Shown here: positions 7,975 to 16,243 of the stretch, one piece after another
Position numbering within the stretch: the stretch's first letter is position 1
Layout: the number at the start of each line of letters is the position of its first letter
Source of the DNA: CAVZZG01 sp963779685
Lineage (GTDB): Bacteria > Actinomycetota > Thermoleophilia > Gaiellales > F1-60-MAGs149
Assembly (NCBI GenBank): GCA_963779685.1
Contig: CAVZZG010000001.1
Span: 1,302,001-1,366,000 of the forward strand
DNA length: 64,000 nt
Direction of reading: 5' to 3'
Notes under the pieces: generated by a model
What the model saw: only the letters and a program-made list of their open reading frames with translations
The model's database searches: none
What the model was told of the DNA's origin: nothing
Translations under genes and position numbers: made by a program

Positions 7975-10900
7975 GCTTCTCGCCGAGCGACGAGCAGCGT
8001 CGCGCTATCGAGGCCGAGGGTGTCGTCTTCGTGTCCGCCGGGGCCGGCACCGGCAAGACGCGGGTGCTGGTCGAGCGGTTCGCCCGGGCCGTGCTCGAGC
8101 GCGGGCTGGCTCCCGACCGGGTGCTCGCGATCACCTACACCGAGCGCGCCGCGGCCGAGCTCCAGGCCAGGATCAGGCGCCGCCTCGCCGAGGCCGGCCG
8201 CCCGGAGCTGGCCCGGGCCCTCGACGGCGCCTGGATCTCGACGATCCACGGGTTCTGCCAGCGGGTGCTGCACCGGCATGCCCTGTCGGCCGGGCTCGAC
8301 CCGGCCTTCACGGTCCTCGATCAGAGCGCCGCCGACCTGCTCCGGGCCGAGGCGTACACGACGGCACTCGAGACGATGGCCGACCGGGACGAGGACGTGC
8401 TCGACCTCATCGCGAGCTACGGCGAAGACCGCCTCCAGCAGCTGATCGACTCGATGTACGAGCGGTTGCGCAGTGCCGGCGGCCCGGTGGCATTCCCGCC
8501 GCCGCCGCCCGACGCGTTCGCCGACCGGATCGCGGTCGCGGCGGCGGCCGCCGCGACGCTCGCCGCGGCCGAGGGCGAGGGGGAGCGGCTGGCAGCGAGC
8601 ATCGATCGAGCTCGCGAGCTGGGCGGGATCCTCGATGCGTCGCCCGATCCGCTCGTGCTCGCCGACTGCTCGCGGTTCCGCAGCCTCGGCAAGCTCGCCA
8701 TTGCGGCCGGGTACGACGCGGCGTTGCTCGCGCTCGAGCAGGCGGCCCGCGACCGCATCTACGCCGACCTCCACCAGCGGCTCGACGACCTGCTGCAGGC
8801 GTTCGCCGCGGAGTACGCCGGACGAAAGCGAGGGCAGTCGGTGCTCGACTTCGACGACCTCCAGCTCGAGGTCCGCGACCTGCTCGGGCGGGATGCGGTC
8901 GTCCGGGCCGGGGTGCAGTTCGCCGACGTGATGGTCGACGAGTTCCAGGACACGAACGCGTTGCAGTGCGAGATCATCGACCAGGTCGCGGCCGAGGGCG
9001 CGACCCTGTTCTTCGTCGGCGACGAGTTCCAGTCGATCTACCGGTTCCGCCACGCGGACGTGGACGTCTTCCGCCAGCGCCAGACCACGGTGCGCGCCAC
9101 GCCCGGCGCGGCGACGCTGTCGCTGCGGACGAACTACCGGTCGCGCCCGGACGTGCTGGCGGCCGTGAACCACCTCTTCGGTTCGGTGTTCGGCGAGGAC
9201 TACGAGCCGCTCGATCCGGGTGGTTCGTTCCCGGATCTGGACGCCGGCGAGCCCCGGGTCGAGTTCCTCGTGACCGACGCCGACCGCGCCCGCGCGCTGG
9301 GGGAGCCCGCCCGCGTGGCAGAGGCCCGCGAACTGGCTCGCCGCCTTCGCGAGCTGGTCGATGCCGGTCTCCACGCGCCCCGTGACATCGTCCTGCTCTT
9401 CGCCGCCGCCACCGACGCCGGCCTGTACGAGACGGCTCTCCAGCGGGTCGGCCTGCAGACGGCGGCCGCCACCGGCCGGCACTACTTCGAGCATCAGCCG
9501 GTGCGCGACGTGGCCGCGTTCCTCTCGCTCGTGCGCAACCGGTACGACGACGCGGCCCTGCTCGCGGTGCTCGCGTCGCCGATGGTGGGGGTGACGAACG
9601 ACACGCTGGCGCTGATGCGGGCGGCTGCACCCCGGCGCGCCCTCTTCACCGCCATCGAGCAGGGCATCCCGGCCGGCACCCCGCCCGAGGACGCCCAGCT
9701 GCTGGCGGCGTTCCGGCAGCGTTTCGAGCGCCTGGTCGACGCCAGCGGGCGGATCTCGCTGCAGACGCTGATCGAGCGCATCGTCGAGGACCACGACTAC
9801 GACCTCGCGCTGCTGCGCGACCCTGCCGGCACGCGCCGCCTCGCCAACGTCCGCAAGCTCGCCCGCCTGGCCGGCGAGTACGAGGAGCTCCGGGGTCCCG
9901 ACCTCGAGGGATTCCTCGAGACCGTCGAGCTGCGACGCCTGGCGCAGAGCCGCGAGCCGGACGCGCTGGTGGCCGAGGAGGCCGCGGACGCCGTCGTGCT
10001 GATGACGGTCCATGCGGCGAAGGGACTCGAGTTCCCCGTCGTGGTGGTGGCGGACGCAGGCCGTCGCCAGGGCTCGCGCTCCGACTCGGTGGTCGCGCTG
10101 CCCGACGGCCGGGTCGGAATCCGGGTGCCGGACGTGACCGGCAAGACGTACCCCACGTCGGCCTACGAATCGGCTCGCGACGCCGACGTGGCGGCGGACG
10201 ACGACGAACGCCGCCGGGTCTCCTACGTGGCGCTCACGCGCGCCGTCGATCGGCTCATCGTCTCGGGGTGCGTCACGGCCCGCCAGATCGAGACGGGCGC
10301 CACGCCCGTGGCGTGGATGCTGGCGACGCTCGGGGTGGCGCTCGAAGAGGGCGAGCAGGTGGTGGACGTCCCGGGCGGCCGTGTCGCCGTGCGGGTGACG
10401 GTGCCGGCGGATGACGAGACAGAGTCTAGACCTGTAGTTGAGGATGAGAATAGCGGGCAGCTCGTCCTGTTCGCCGATCCGGGCGAGCTGGCGCCGCTCC
10501 CTCCGCCGGCCGTCCTGACGGTGCCACCGGCGCTCGCGCCGCTTCCGGTTGCGCCACCGGAACGGCCGGGCCGGCTCTCGTTCTCGGCCCTGCACCTGCA
10601 CGAGCGCTGCGGGTACCGCTTCTACGCCGAGCGGGTGCTGGGATTCCCGCCGGCCCCACGACCGGATACGGGGCACGGCGGGTTGAGCGGAGCCGAGCTC
10701 GGCACGGTCGTCCACGAGCTGCTGGAACGGCCCGACCGCTCCCCCGAGGACGCGCTCCAGGACTTCCCGCCGGCGACGGACGACGATCGGCAGCGGATCG
10801 ACCGGCTGATCGCGACCTGGCATGACTCGGAGCTGGCGGCGCTGGTCGCGGGTCTCGAGGCTCAGCCCGAGGTGGCCTTCCTCCTCGACGTGGATGGCGT

Positions 10901-11300
10901 CGTGCTGGCCGGTCGCATGGACGTGGTTGCGCGCGCCGGCGACGAGGTGCACGTGATCGACTACAAGACCAACCGGATCGGCGAGGTGCGTCCGGAGGAG
11001 ATCCGCGACGCCGACTACGGACTCCAGGAGGCCGTCTACGCGCTTGCGATGCTGGACGCGGGCTGCACGGTCGTCCACGTCCACTTCGCATTCCTCGACG
11101 TGGCCGAGGTCGTGACGAGATCGTTCGGCGTCGGCGATGCTTCACCGCTGCGTGAGCGTGTCGGCGCTGCGGTGGCGGCCGCCACCGCCGGGCCGTACGT
11201 GCCGCGGCCCGGCGACTCCTGCCGGGAGTGCCCGGTCCTCGGCCTGCTGTGCGCGGGCCCCGACCTCGATGGCATGCATGCCGCGCCTGAGCCCTGGTAG
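7956..11300 (+). CDS. AddA/UvrD-like ATP-dependent helicase with C-terminal nuclease domain
   Basis: SF1A helicase of about 1114 residues. Motif I is 'SAGAGTGKTRVL' (about 27-38), motif II 'VMVDEFQDTNALQ' (about 326), motif III 'GDEFQSIYRFR', motif IV 'TNYRSRPDV', motif V 'MTVHAAKGLEFPVV' and motif VI 'RRRVSYVALTRA'. A RecB-type nuclease domain follows ('EVHVIDYKTNR', about 1002). Cys in 'HERCGYRF' and the closing 'CRECPVLGLLC' suggest a second iron-sulfur cluster. It should pair with the upstream AddB-like subunit to resect DNA ends. GTG 7956 is the best start near the end of addB. Around 10415-10455 the sequence is locally AT-richer and codes an acidic linker. Confidence 0.85.
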   Translation: MPDPPLSFSPSDEQRRAIEAEGVVFVSAGAGTGKTRVLVERFARAVLERGLAPDRVLAITYTERAAAELQARIRRRLAEAGRPELARALDGAWISTIHGFCQRVLHRHALSAGLDPAFTVLDQSAADLLRAEAYTTALETMADRDEDVLDLIASYGEDRLQQLIDSMYERLRSAGGPVAFPPPPPDAFADRIAVAAAAAATLAAAEGEGERLAASIDRARELGGILDASPDPLVLADCSRFRSLGKLAIAAGYDAALLALEQAARDRIYADLHQRLDDLLQAFAAEYAGRKRGQSVLDFDDLQLEVRDLLGRDAVVRAGVQFADVMVDEFQDTNALQCEIIDQVAAEGATLFFVGDEFQSIYRFRHADVDVFRQRQTTVRATPGAATLSLRTNYRSRPDVLAAVNHLFGSVFGEDYEPLDPGGSFPDLDAGEPRVEFLVTDADRARALGEPARVAEARELARRLRELVDAGLHAPRDIVLLFAAATDAGLYETALQRVGLQTAAATGRHYFEHQPVRDVAAFLSLVRNRYDDAALLAVLASPMVGVTNDTLALMRAAAPRRALFTAIEQGIPAGTPPEDAQLLAAFRQRFERLVDASGRISLQTLIERIVEDHDYDLALLRDPAGTRRLANVRKLARLAGEYEELRGPDLEGFLETVELRRLAQSREPDALVAEEAADAVVLMTVHAAKGLEFPVVVVADAGRRQGSRSDSVVALPDGRVGIRVPDVTGKTYPTSAYESARDADVAADDDERRRVSYVALTRAVDRLIVSGCVTARQIETGATPVAWMLATLGVALEEGEQVVDVPGGRVAVRVTVPADDETESRPVVEDENSGQLVLFADPGELAPLPPPAVLTVPPALAPLPVAPPERPGRLSFSALHLHERCGYRFYAERVLGFPPAPRPDTGHGGLSGAELGTVVHELLERPDRSPEDALQDFPPATDDDRQRIDRLIATWHDSELAALVAGLEAQPEVAFLLDVDGVVLAGRMDVVARAGDEVHVIDYKTNRIGEVRPEEIRDADYGLQEAVYALAMLDAGCTVVHVHFAFLDVAEVVTRSFGVGDASPLRERVGAAVAAATAGPYVPRPGDSCRECPVLGLLCAGPDLDGMHAAPEPW

Positions 11301-11973
11301 CGCTCCCGATCGACGGGCCCGGGTCGTGGTCAGGCGTCTGCGGGCGGCGTATCCGGAGGCCACGATATCCCTCGCCTACCAGGATCCGTGGCAGCTGCTG
11401 GTATCGGTGATCCTCTCCGCGCAGTGCACCGACGCCCGGGTCAACGAGGTCACCCCGCGGCTGTTCGCGCTCCTGCCGACGCCGGAGGCGACGCTCGGGG
11501 CGACCACGGCAGAGCTGGAGGAACTGATCCGCCCGACCGGCTTCTTCCGGAACAAGGCGCGGTCGATCCGCGGCGCGGCCGAGTACCTCCTGGCGCACCA
11601 CGACGGCCGCGTCCCGCGGTCGACGGCGGAACTGGTGAAGGTGCCCGGCGTCGGCCGCAAGACGGCGGCGGTGGTCCTCGGCGAGGCCTTCGGCATCGCC
11701 GAGGGGATCGCGGTCGACACGCACGCGGGCCGGCTCTCGCGCCGGCTGGGCCTGACGACCCACACCGACGCCACCCAGGCCGAACGGGACCTGATGACGG
11801 TCGTGCCGCGATCGGCCTGGATCGCCTGGACGCACCTGCTGATAGCCCATGGCCGGGCCGTCTGCCGCTCGCGCGTCCCGCAGTGCGGTGCGTGCGTCCT
11901 GGCCGACATCTGCCCCGAAGGCAGCGAGCGCCTGCGCGGCCGGCGTCCCGGTCCGCGGCCTCCGCGGCGCTGA
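11278..11973 (+). CDS. nth: Endonuclease III (DNA glycosylase/AP lyase)
   Basis: Base-excision repair enzyme removing oxidised pyrimidines. The helix-hairpin-helix 'VPGVGRKTAAVV' carries the catalytic Lys. 'AVDTHAGRLSRRLG' carries the catalytic Asp. The C-terminal iron-sulfur loop has the exact C-x6-C-x2-C-x5-C spacing ('CRSRVPQCGACVLADIC'). The length (231 residues) is normal. The start is ATG 11278 or 11269, both overlapping the 3' end of the AddA-like gene, so it is cotranscribed with the recombination enzymes. Confidence 0.93.
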   Translation: MPRLSPGSAPDRRARVVVRRLRAAYPEATISLAYQDPWQLLVSVILSAQCTDARVNEVTPRLFALLPTPEATLGATTAELEELIRPTGFFRNKARSIRGAAEYLLAHHDGRVPRSTAELVKVPGVGRKTAAVVLGEAFGIAEGIAVDTHAGRLSRRLGLTTHTDATQAERDLMTVVPRSAWIAWTHLLIAHGRAVCRSRVPQCGACVLADICPEGSERLRGRRPGPRPPRR

Positions 11974-11994
11974 CGCCCGAGCCACGCTGCCCGC

Positions 11995-12288
11995 GTGGAC
12001 CGGCTCGACCTCGAGCTCTACGCCGACCGGGTGGCACGCCATGCCGAGCGGCTGGCGGACGACCTCTCGGCCGCGCGGCTCCGCCTGACCTGGGCCGAGC
12101 TCGAGTCGCAGGCACGGGTGGAACTGGCGGCCGGCGATGCGCTGGTGCTGGAGGCGATCGGCGTCCTGGGTGCCGGGCCGGCCGGGGACGACCAGGCACT
12201 CGTCGCCCGGCGTCAGCGGCAGCTGGAGGCGGTGGAGAGGCTCCAGGCGTTCGTGGAGGCCCGCCTGGCGGCGGTCCGGCGGCAGTGA
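11995..12288 (+). CDS. Small helical protein of unknown function
   Basis: 97 residues, soluble, strongly alpha-helical and charged, with no signal peptide or cysteines. Leu/Ala-rich heptad-like stretches ('LEAVERLQAFVEARLAAVRR' at the C-terminus) suggest a coiled coil. It lies 21 nt downstream of nth in the same direction, so probably the last gene of the repair operon. I do not recognise a family. Confidence 0.55.
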   Translation: MDRLDLELYADRVARHAERLADDLSAARLRLTWAELESQARVELAAGDALVLEAIGVLGAGPAGDDQALVARRQRQLEAVERLQAFVEARLAAVRRQ

Positions 12289-12295
12289 CCCCGCG

Positions 12296-12751
12296 TCACA
12301 GCTCGGTGCGAGGGGCGAGGGCCACGAGGAGGCCACCGTCGTCGTCGAGCGCCGGGAACACGTCGCACATGATGGTCTTCGTACGGCCGGACGCGTGGTG
12401 CATCACCCCGGGTTCGTTCCGCTGGCGGACGCCCCACTCCATGGACGTCGCCACCGGGTCCTTGCCGTCCGGGAAGCCGGAGAGACCGAAGGCCTCGGTG
12501 ACGGTACGACCGATCAGGTCCTGCTCGCGGTACCCGGTCAGCTCGAACACGCCTCGGCCGGCGGCGAGCACCCGGCCCGTCCGGTCGCACGCCACCAGGC
12601 CGGCATCCGGGTGCGGGTAGTAGTCGTCGAGAATCTGGAACAGGAACCCGAACCCGCATCGCCGGCAGCCGACGGCCTGATGCGACAGCCCCTCGAAGCC
12701 GTCGGCATCGATCGACCGATCCTTGCAATTCGGGCAGATGAAATACGCCAA
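12296..12751 (-). CDS. Zinc-ribbon/PAS domain protein
   Basis: 151 residues. The N-terminus has two CxxC knuckles ('CPNCKD' and 'CRRCGFG'), forming a zinc ribbon. A PAS domain follows (about 45-150), with 'AGLVACDRTGRVLAAGRGVF', 'LTGYREQDLIGR' and 'GRTKTIMCDVFPALDDDGGL'. No output domain is present, so it probably acts by protein-protein contact as a redox or small-ligand sensor. It is convergent with the preceding operon (8 nt between stops). Confidence 0.7.
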   Translation of the reverse strand: MAYFICPNCKDRSIDADGFEGLSHQAVGCRRCGFGFLFQILDDYYPHPDAGLVACDRTGRVLAAGRGVFELTGYREQDLIGRTVTEAFGLSGFPDGKDPVATSMEWGVRQRNEPGVMHHASGRTKTIMCDVFPALDDDGGLLVALAPRTEL

Positions 12752-12796
12752 GGTGAACCCGACCCGGGATGGTAGCCCTCGACCCCTCCGGGGTTG

Positions 12797-14188
12797 CTAG
12801 TGATGGACGATCCGGCTCCGCCGCTTCCACGCGCCGATGCTGAAGCCGGCGGGCCGGTCGGCGGCCAGCGCGCGGACGACATCGGCCGCGGTCGCCACGC
12901 CGAAGCGGTGGTCGGCGACGTACCGGCGCAGGAGCCGGAGGAACCGGCGGCGGCCGTAGTGCCGCTCGAGGTCGCGGAGCGCGCACGCGCCGCCGTAGTA
13001 CACGACCTGGCCGTACTCGTCCACGTTGCCGTCGAACGCGGCCATCGTCGAGTCCAGGGCGAAGCCCGGGATGCGCGGCACCGGGGCGCGGGCGTCGCAC
13101 GGGAAGCCGCCGGCGAGCAGTTGCTCGGCGTAGCTTGCGAACGACTCGTCGAGCCAGGGCTCGCGCCACTGGTCATTGCCGACGATGCCGTAGAACCACT
13201 GGTGCGCGATCTCGTGGACCACGGGGCTCCTCTGCACGTCGGTCATGACGAGTTCGGGGTACTCCATCCCGCCGAAGGTGGTGAAGGCGGCCGCGACCAC
13301 GTCGAGCTCACGGGAACCGTACGGCCCGAACCACGCCGGGTAGTACGTCATCGCGAGCCGGGCCGATGCGTTGACCGAACGGCGGGTGCGAGCGGCCATC
13401 CCCGGCGCCGTGAACACCCGCACCGTCGTCCGGCCGACCGCGAACCGCTGCACGCGCATGACCCCGAGCACGAGCGCGAAGTCGCGGGCCCCGCTCGAGT
13501 GGACCGTCGTCGTCACGCCCCCGGGCCCGGCCACGTTGCGGACGACTGCGCCGGTCGAGGCCACGGCGATCCCGGCCGGTGCGGTGATCGTCGCGTCCCA
13601 CGATCCGGACAGGCTGTAGAACGACTCGCCGGTGGCCGTGTACGGCTCGAGGTGCCAGCCGCGCGCATCCTGCACCGCCAGGATGGGCACTGCGTTGCCG
13701 ATGTTCGAGATGCCGTGGGCGGTGCCGAACCGATCGTTCGCCGTCGGTACCCGCGTCGTGAAATCGAGCGCCACGCTGCCGGTCGCGCCGGCTGCGACCG
13801 CGGAGCCGAGATCGATCCGGTAGGCGGAGCAGTCCGCAGCGCTGGCACCGATGGCGCCGCCGGCGGTCACCGCGATCGTCGTCCGTGGGGCGGCGCAGCC
13901 GGCCGCGCTGCCGTCCGATCCGACTGGCCGCCAGCCATTCGGCCAGACGCGTAGCCAGATCGCGGCCAGTGGATCCGGCCCGGGATTGCGGAACGAGATG
14001 CGTTCGACGCCGGCGAGGGTGTGCGTCGCCGGCGTCCAGTTCAGGCTCAACCGGTACGCGGGCCGGTCGGGACGGCGTGGGACGGGCGCCGCCCATGCGG
14101 CGGGAGCGAACGTGGCGAGGACGGCGACGAGGGCTGCAGCGGCCCTCACGCCAGCTGCAGTTCCGCGTCGCGGGCCGCGGCCAGCCAT
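12797..14188 (-). CDS. Secreted M1-family (gluzincin) metallopeptidase
   Basis: Zinc aminopeptidase-like protein of 463 residues with an N-terminal signal peptide ending near 'APAAWAAP'. An N-terminal beta domain (about 40-230) precedes the catalytic domain. It shows a 'FGGMEYPELV' exopeptidase-type motif, zinc ligands in 'HEIAHQW' (about 324-330) and the third ligand Glu in 'WLDESFASY'. Classical M1 enzymes exceed 600-800 residues; this one ends shortly after the catalytic domain and lacks the large C-terminal helical domain. The trxB stop lies 43 nt inside its 3'-proximal neighbour region, so it is likely cotranscribed with trxB. Confidence 0.8.
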   Translation of the reverse strand: MAGRGPRRGTAAGVRAAAALVAVLATFAPAAWAAPVPRRPDRPAYRLSLNWTPATHTLAGVERISFRNPGPDPLAAIWLRVWPNGWRPVGSDGSAAGCAAPRTTIAVTAGGAIGASAADCSAYRIDLGSAVAAGATGSVALDFTTRVPTANDRFGTAHGISNIGNAVPILAVQDARGWHLEPYTATGESFYSLSGSWDATITAPAGIAVASTGAVVRNVAGPGGVTTTVHSSGARDFALVLGVMRVQRFAVGRTTVRVFTAPGMAARTRRSVNASARLAMTYYPAWFGPYGSRELDVVAAAFTTFGGMEYPELVMTDVQRSPVVHEIAHQWFYGIVGNDQWREPWLDESFASYAEQLLAGGFPCDARAPVPRIPGFALDSTMAAFDGNVDEYGQVVYYGGACALRDLERHYGRRRFLRLLRRYVADHRFGVATAADVVRALAADRPAGFSIGAWKRRSRIVHH

Positions 14189-15093
14189 CGCTCGGCGTCG
14201 AGCGCGGCGGCGCAGCCGGAGCCGGCGGCCGTCACGGCCTGGCGATACACGTGGTCGGCGACGTCCCCCGCGGCGAACACGCCCGCGACGTTGGTGGCGG
14301 TCGACCCGGGCCGGGGGGTGAGGTAGCCGGCCTCGTCCATGTCCAGGATGCCGCGGAAGAGGGCCGTCGTCGGATCGTGGCCGATCGCGACGAACAGGCC
14401 GTCGCAGGCCAGGTCGCGGGTATCGCCGCCACCCGTCGGCCGGAGGCGTACGCCGGAGACGCCGCCGTCGCCGAGCACCTCCTCGACCACGTAGCCGAGC
14501 TCCCAGGCGATCTTGGGGTTGGCGCGGGCCCGGTCCTGCATGATCTTCGACGCGCGCAACTCGGTGCGGCGGTGGACGATCGTGACCGTGTCGGCGAACT
14601 TGGCCAGGAACGTCGCCTCCTCGAGCGCCGAGTCGCCTCCACCGACCACCACCACCCGGTTGCCCCGGAAGAAGGCGGCGTCGCAGACCGCGCAGTACGA
14701 GACGCCGCGACCCTGCCGCGTCCGCTCGGATTCCAGCCCGAGCTGCCGGGCGGTGGCGCCGGTCGCGACGATCACGGTGCGGGCGAGGTGCTCGGTGTCG
14801 CCGACGTACACCCGGTGGGGCTGGCCCGAGAAGTCGACGCGGGTGACGTCGTCGGTCACGAATCGCGCGCCGAACCGTTCGGCCTGGGCGCGGAACTTCT
14901 CCATCAGCTCCGGCCCCATGATGCCGTCCGGGAACCCCGGGTAGTTGTCGACGTCCGACGTGATCATCAGCTGGCCGCCGCGGGCGAAGCCCTCGAACAC
15001 GAGTGGGGCGAGGTTGGCCCGCGATGCGTACAGCGCGGCCGTGTAGGCAGCCGGCCCGCCGCCGATGATGATCAGGTCAGAGATATCGGTCAT
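14146..15093 (-). CDS. trxB: Thioredoxin reductase
   Basis: FAD/NADPH disulfide reductase of 315 residues that recharges thioredoxin in the cytosol. The FAD-binding Rossmann motif 'IIGGGPAAYTAALYASRA' lies at about residues 8-25. The redox pair is 'SYCAVCDAAFF' (about 133-136), the NADPH-binding motif 'VVVVGGGDSALEEATFL', and the C-terminal FAD motif 'GVFAAGDVADHVYRQAVTAA'. The ATG at 15093 follows a strong GGAGGTCAC ribosome-binding site. The length is standard. Its 3' end overlaps the start of the M1 peptidase gene by 43 nt on the same strand. Confidence 0.95.
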   Translation of the reverse strand: MTDISDLIIIGGGPAAYTAALYASRANLAPLVFEGFARGGQLMITSDVDNYPGFPDGIMGPELMEKFRAQAERFGARFVTDDVTRVDFSGQPHRVYVGDTEHLARTVIVATGATARQLGLESERTRQGRGVSYCAVCDAAFFRGNRVVVVGGGDSALEEATFLAKFADTVTIVHRRTELRASKIMQDRARANPKIAWELGYVVEEVLGDGGVSGVRLRPTGGGDTRDLACDGLFVAIGHDPTTALFRGILDMDEAGYLTPRPGSTATNVAGVFAAGDVADHVYRQAVTAAGSGCAAALDAERWLAAARDAELQLA

Positions 15094-15106
15094 GTGACCT
15101 CCATTG

Positions 15107-15778
15107 TCACCCAACGTTCGCGTCGGCCCGGCAATTTCCCGAGCCGACGAAGGTGAAGAGGCGACCGTTGGGCGCGGCGGGCATGACGGCCCCTTCGTAA
15201 CGGTGCGCCCCCACCGAGACGGAGTGGTCGCAGTGCGCGTGGAATGCGACCTCGCTGAAGGATGCCGCCGCAAACCAGTCGCGGATCGCGGGGGTGAGGT
15301 CGGGCGGGCGCCGGTGGCGGGTCCAGATCACCGTGGCGCCGACGCGGCAGAGGCGCGGCAGGGCGCCGATCGTGGTGCGGATGTCCTCGTCGGCGATGTT
15401 GCCGAACACGCCGCACACGAGCACCAGATCGGCCGGCGCCGCACCGGCGTAGGCGGTGAGGAGCGCCGCGTCACCCTCGACGACCTCGACCCGGCCGGCG
15501 CCGATCGCCGCCGCGCGGCGCCGGGCATCGGCGGCGAGGGCCGGGTCGAGCTCGACCAGGCGGGCCCGCACTCGCGGTGCCGCGTCATGCGTCGCGAGCG
15601 TGCCGAGCAGGTCGAGCCCGCGCCCCGCGCAGATGCTGATGACATCGATGCGCCCTTCGGGCCGGTCGTCGAGGACGCGCCCGATGCACTCCTGGACGAC
15701 GGCGAGACGCCATGCGAGGGGGCCGGACGGATCGTCGTACCCGTCGTGCCACGCGACCCAGTCGGTTCCGGCCGTCAT
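15107..15778 (-). CDS. Class I SAM-dependent methyltransferase
   Basis: 223 residues. The SAM-binding glycine-rich loop is 'ISICAGRGLDLLG', followed by the acidic strand end 'ARLVELDPALAADA' and the post-motif 'DLVLVCGVFGNI'. A late 'GATVIWTRHRRPPDL' strand completes the fold. The substrate cannot be told; the family includes small-molecule methyltransferases. The ATG at 15778 is the first methionine that gives a compact protein. It lies 13 nt upstream of trxB on the same strand. Confidence 0.75.
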   Translation of the reverse strand: MTAGTDWVAWHDGYDDPSGPLAWRLAVVQECIGRVLDDRPEGRIDVISICAGRGLDLLGTLATHDAAPRVRARLVELDPALAADARRRAAAIGAGRVEVVEGDAALLTAYAGAAPADLVLVCGVFGNIADEDIRTTIGALPRLCRVGATVIWTRHRRPPDLTPAIRDWFAAASFSEVAFHAHCDHSVSVGAHRYEGAVMPAAPNGRLFTFVGSGNCRADANVG

Positions 15779-15792
15779 GCTCGCCGCACCGC

Positions 15793-16209
15793 CTACGTGG
15801 ACGTCGCGAGGTCGGCCGCGAGCCAGAGCGCGCCGAAGCCGAGCACCAGGTTCACGATCGAGATGATCCGGCCCGTACGACGCAGCCGTTCGTCGCCGCG
15901 AGCGATGCGCTGGCCGATCACGGCGTGCACGCCCGTGAGGATCGCGATGATGATCAACGTCGTGAGCTTCTCCCGCACCTGGCGCATGTCCCACATCTGC
16001 AGGTGCGACGCCAGTGCAATGCCGGTCAGGAGCAGCACCAGCAGCGCCGGGCCGGCGACCATGCCGAATCGCCGGCCGATGGCGCTCGTGATCTCGCGGG
16101 CGTTGGTCGCGCCGCTGCGGATCGGGGGGATGGCCAGGAAGAGCGCCACCTGCCCGCCGATCCAGATCGCGGCGGCGGAGAGGTGGAGGAACCGCAGGAG
16201 GATCCACAT
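15793..16209 (-). CDS. CopD-like integral membrane protein
   Basis: 138 residues with four predicted membrane helices. The opening 'LLRFLHLSAAAIWIGGQVAL' with a conserved His in helix 1 is typical of the copper-resistance D / DUF2269-like group. Such proteins sit in the membrane and are linked to copper import or heme handling, but the role here is inferred from family only. ATG 16209 gives a normal N-terminus. An ATG at 16245 would add 12 residues and run into the divergent dinG-like promoter. Confidence 0.7.
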   Translation of the reverse strand: MWILLRFLHLSAAAIWIGGQVALFLAIPPIRSGATNAREITSAIGRRFGMVAGPALLVLLLTGIALASHLQMWDMRQVREKLTTLIIIAILTGVHAVIGQRIARGDERLRRTGRIISIVNLVLGFGALWLAADLATST

Positions 16210-16228
16210 GGCCGGTAACCCTACCCGG

Positions 16229-16234
16229 TAGAAT
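16229..16234 (+). promoter_or_regulatory. -10 box of the DinG-like helicase gene
   Basis: TAGAAT ends 9 nt before ATG 16244 with no Shine-Dalgarno between, again suggesting a leaderless transcript. It lies in the divergent gap with the CopD-like gene. Confidence 0.4.
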
Positions 16235-16243
16235 CGCGAACGC

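Noticed and set aside
7935..11084. 1049-residue minus-strand frame opposite the AddA-like gene
   Set aside because: Shadow frame; helicase motifs I-VI are on the plus strand.
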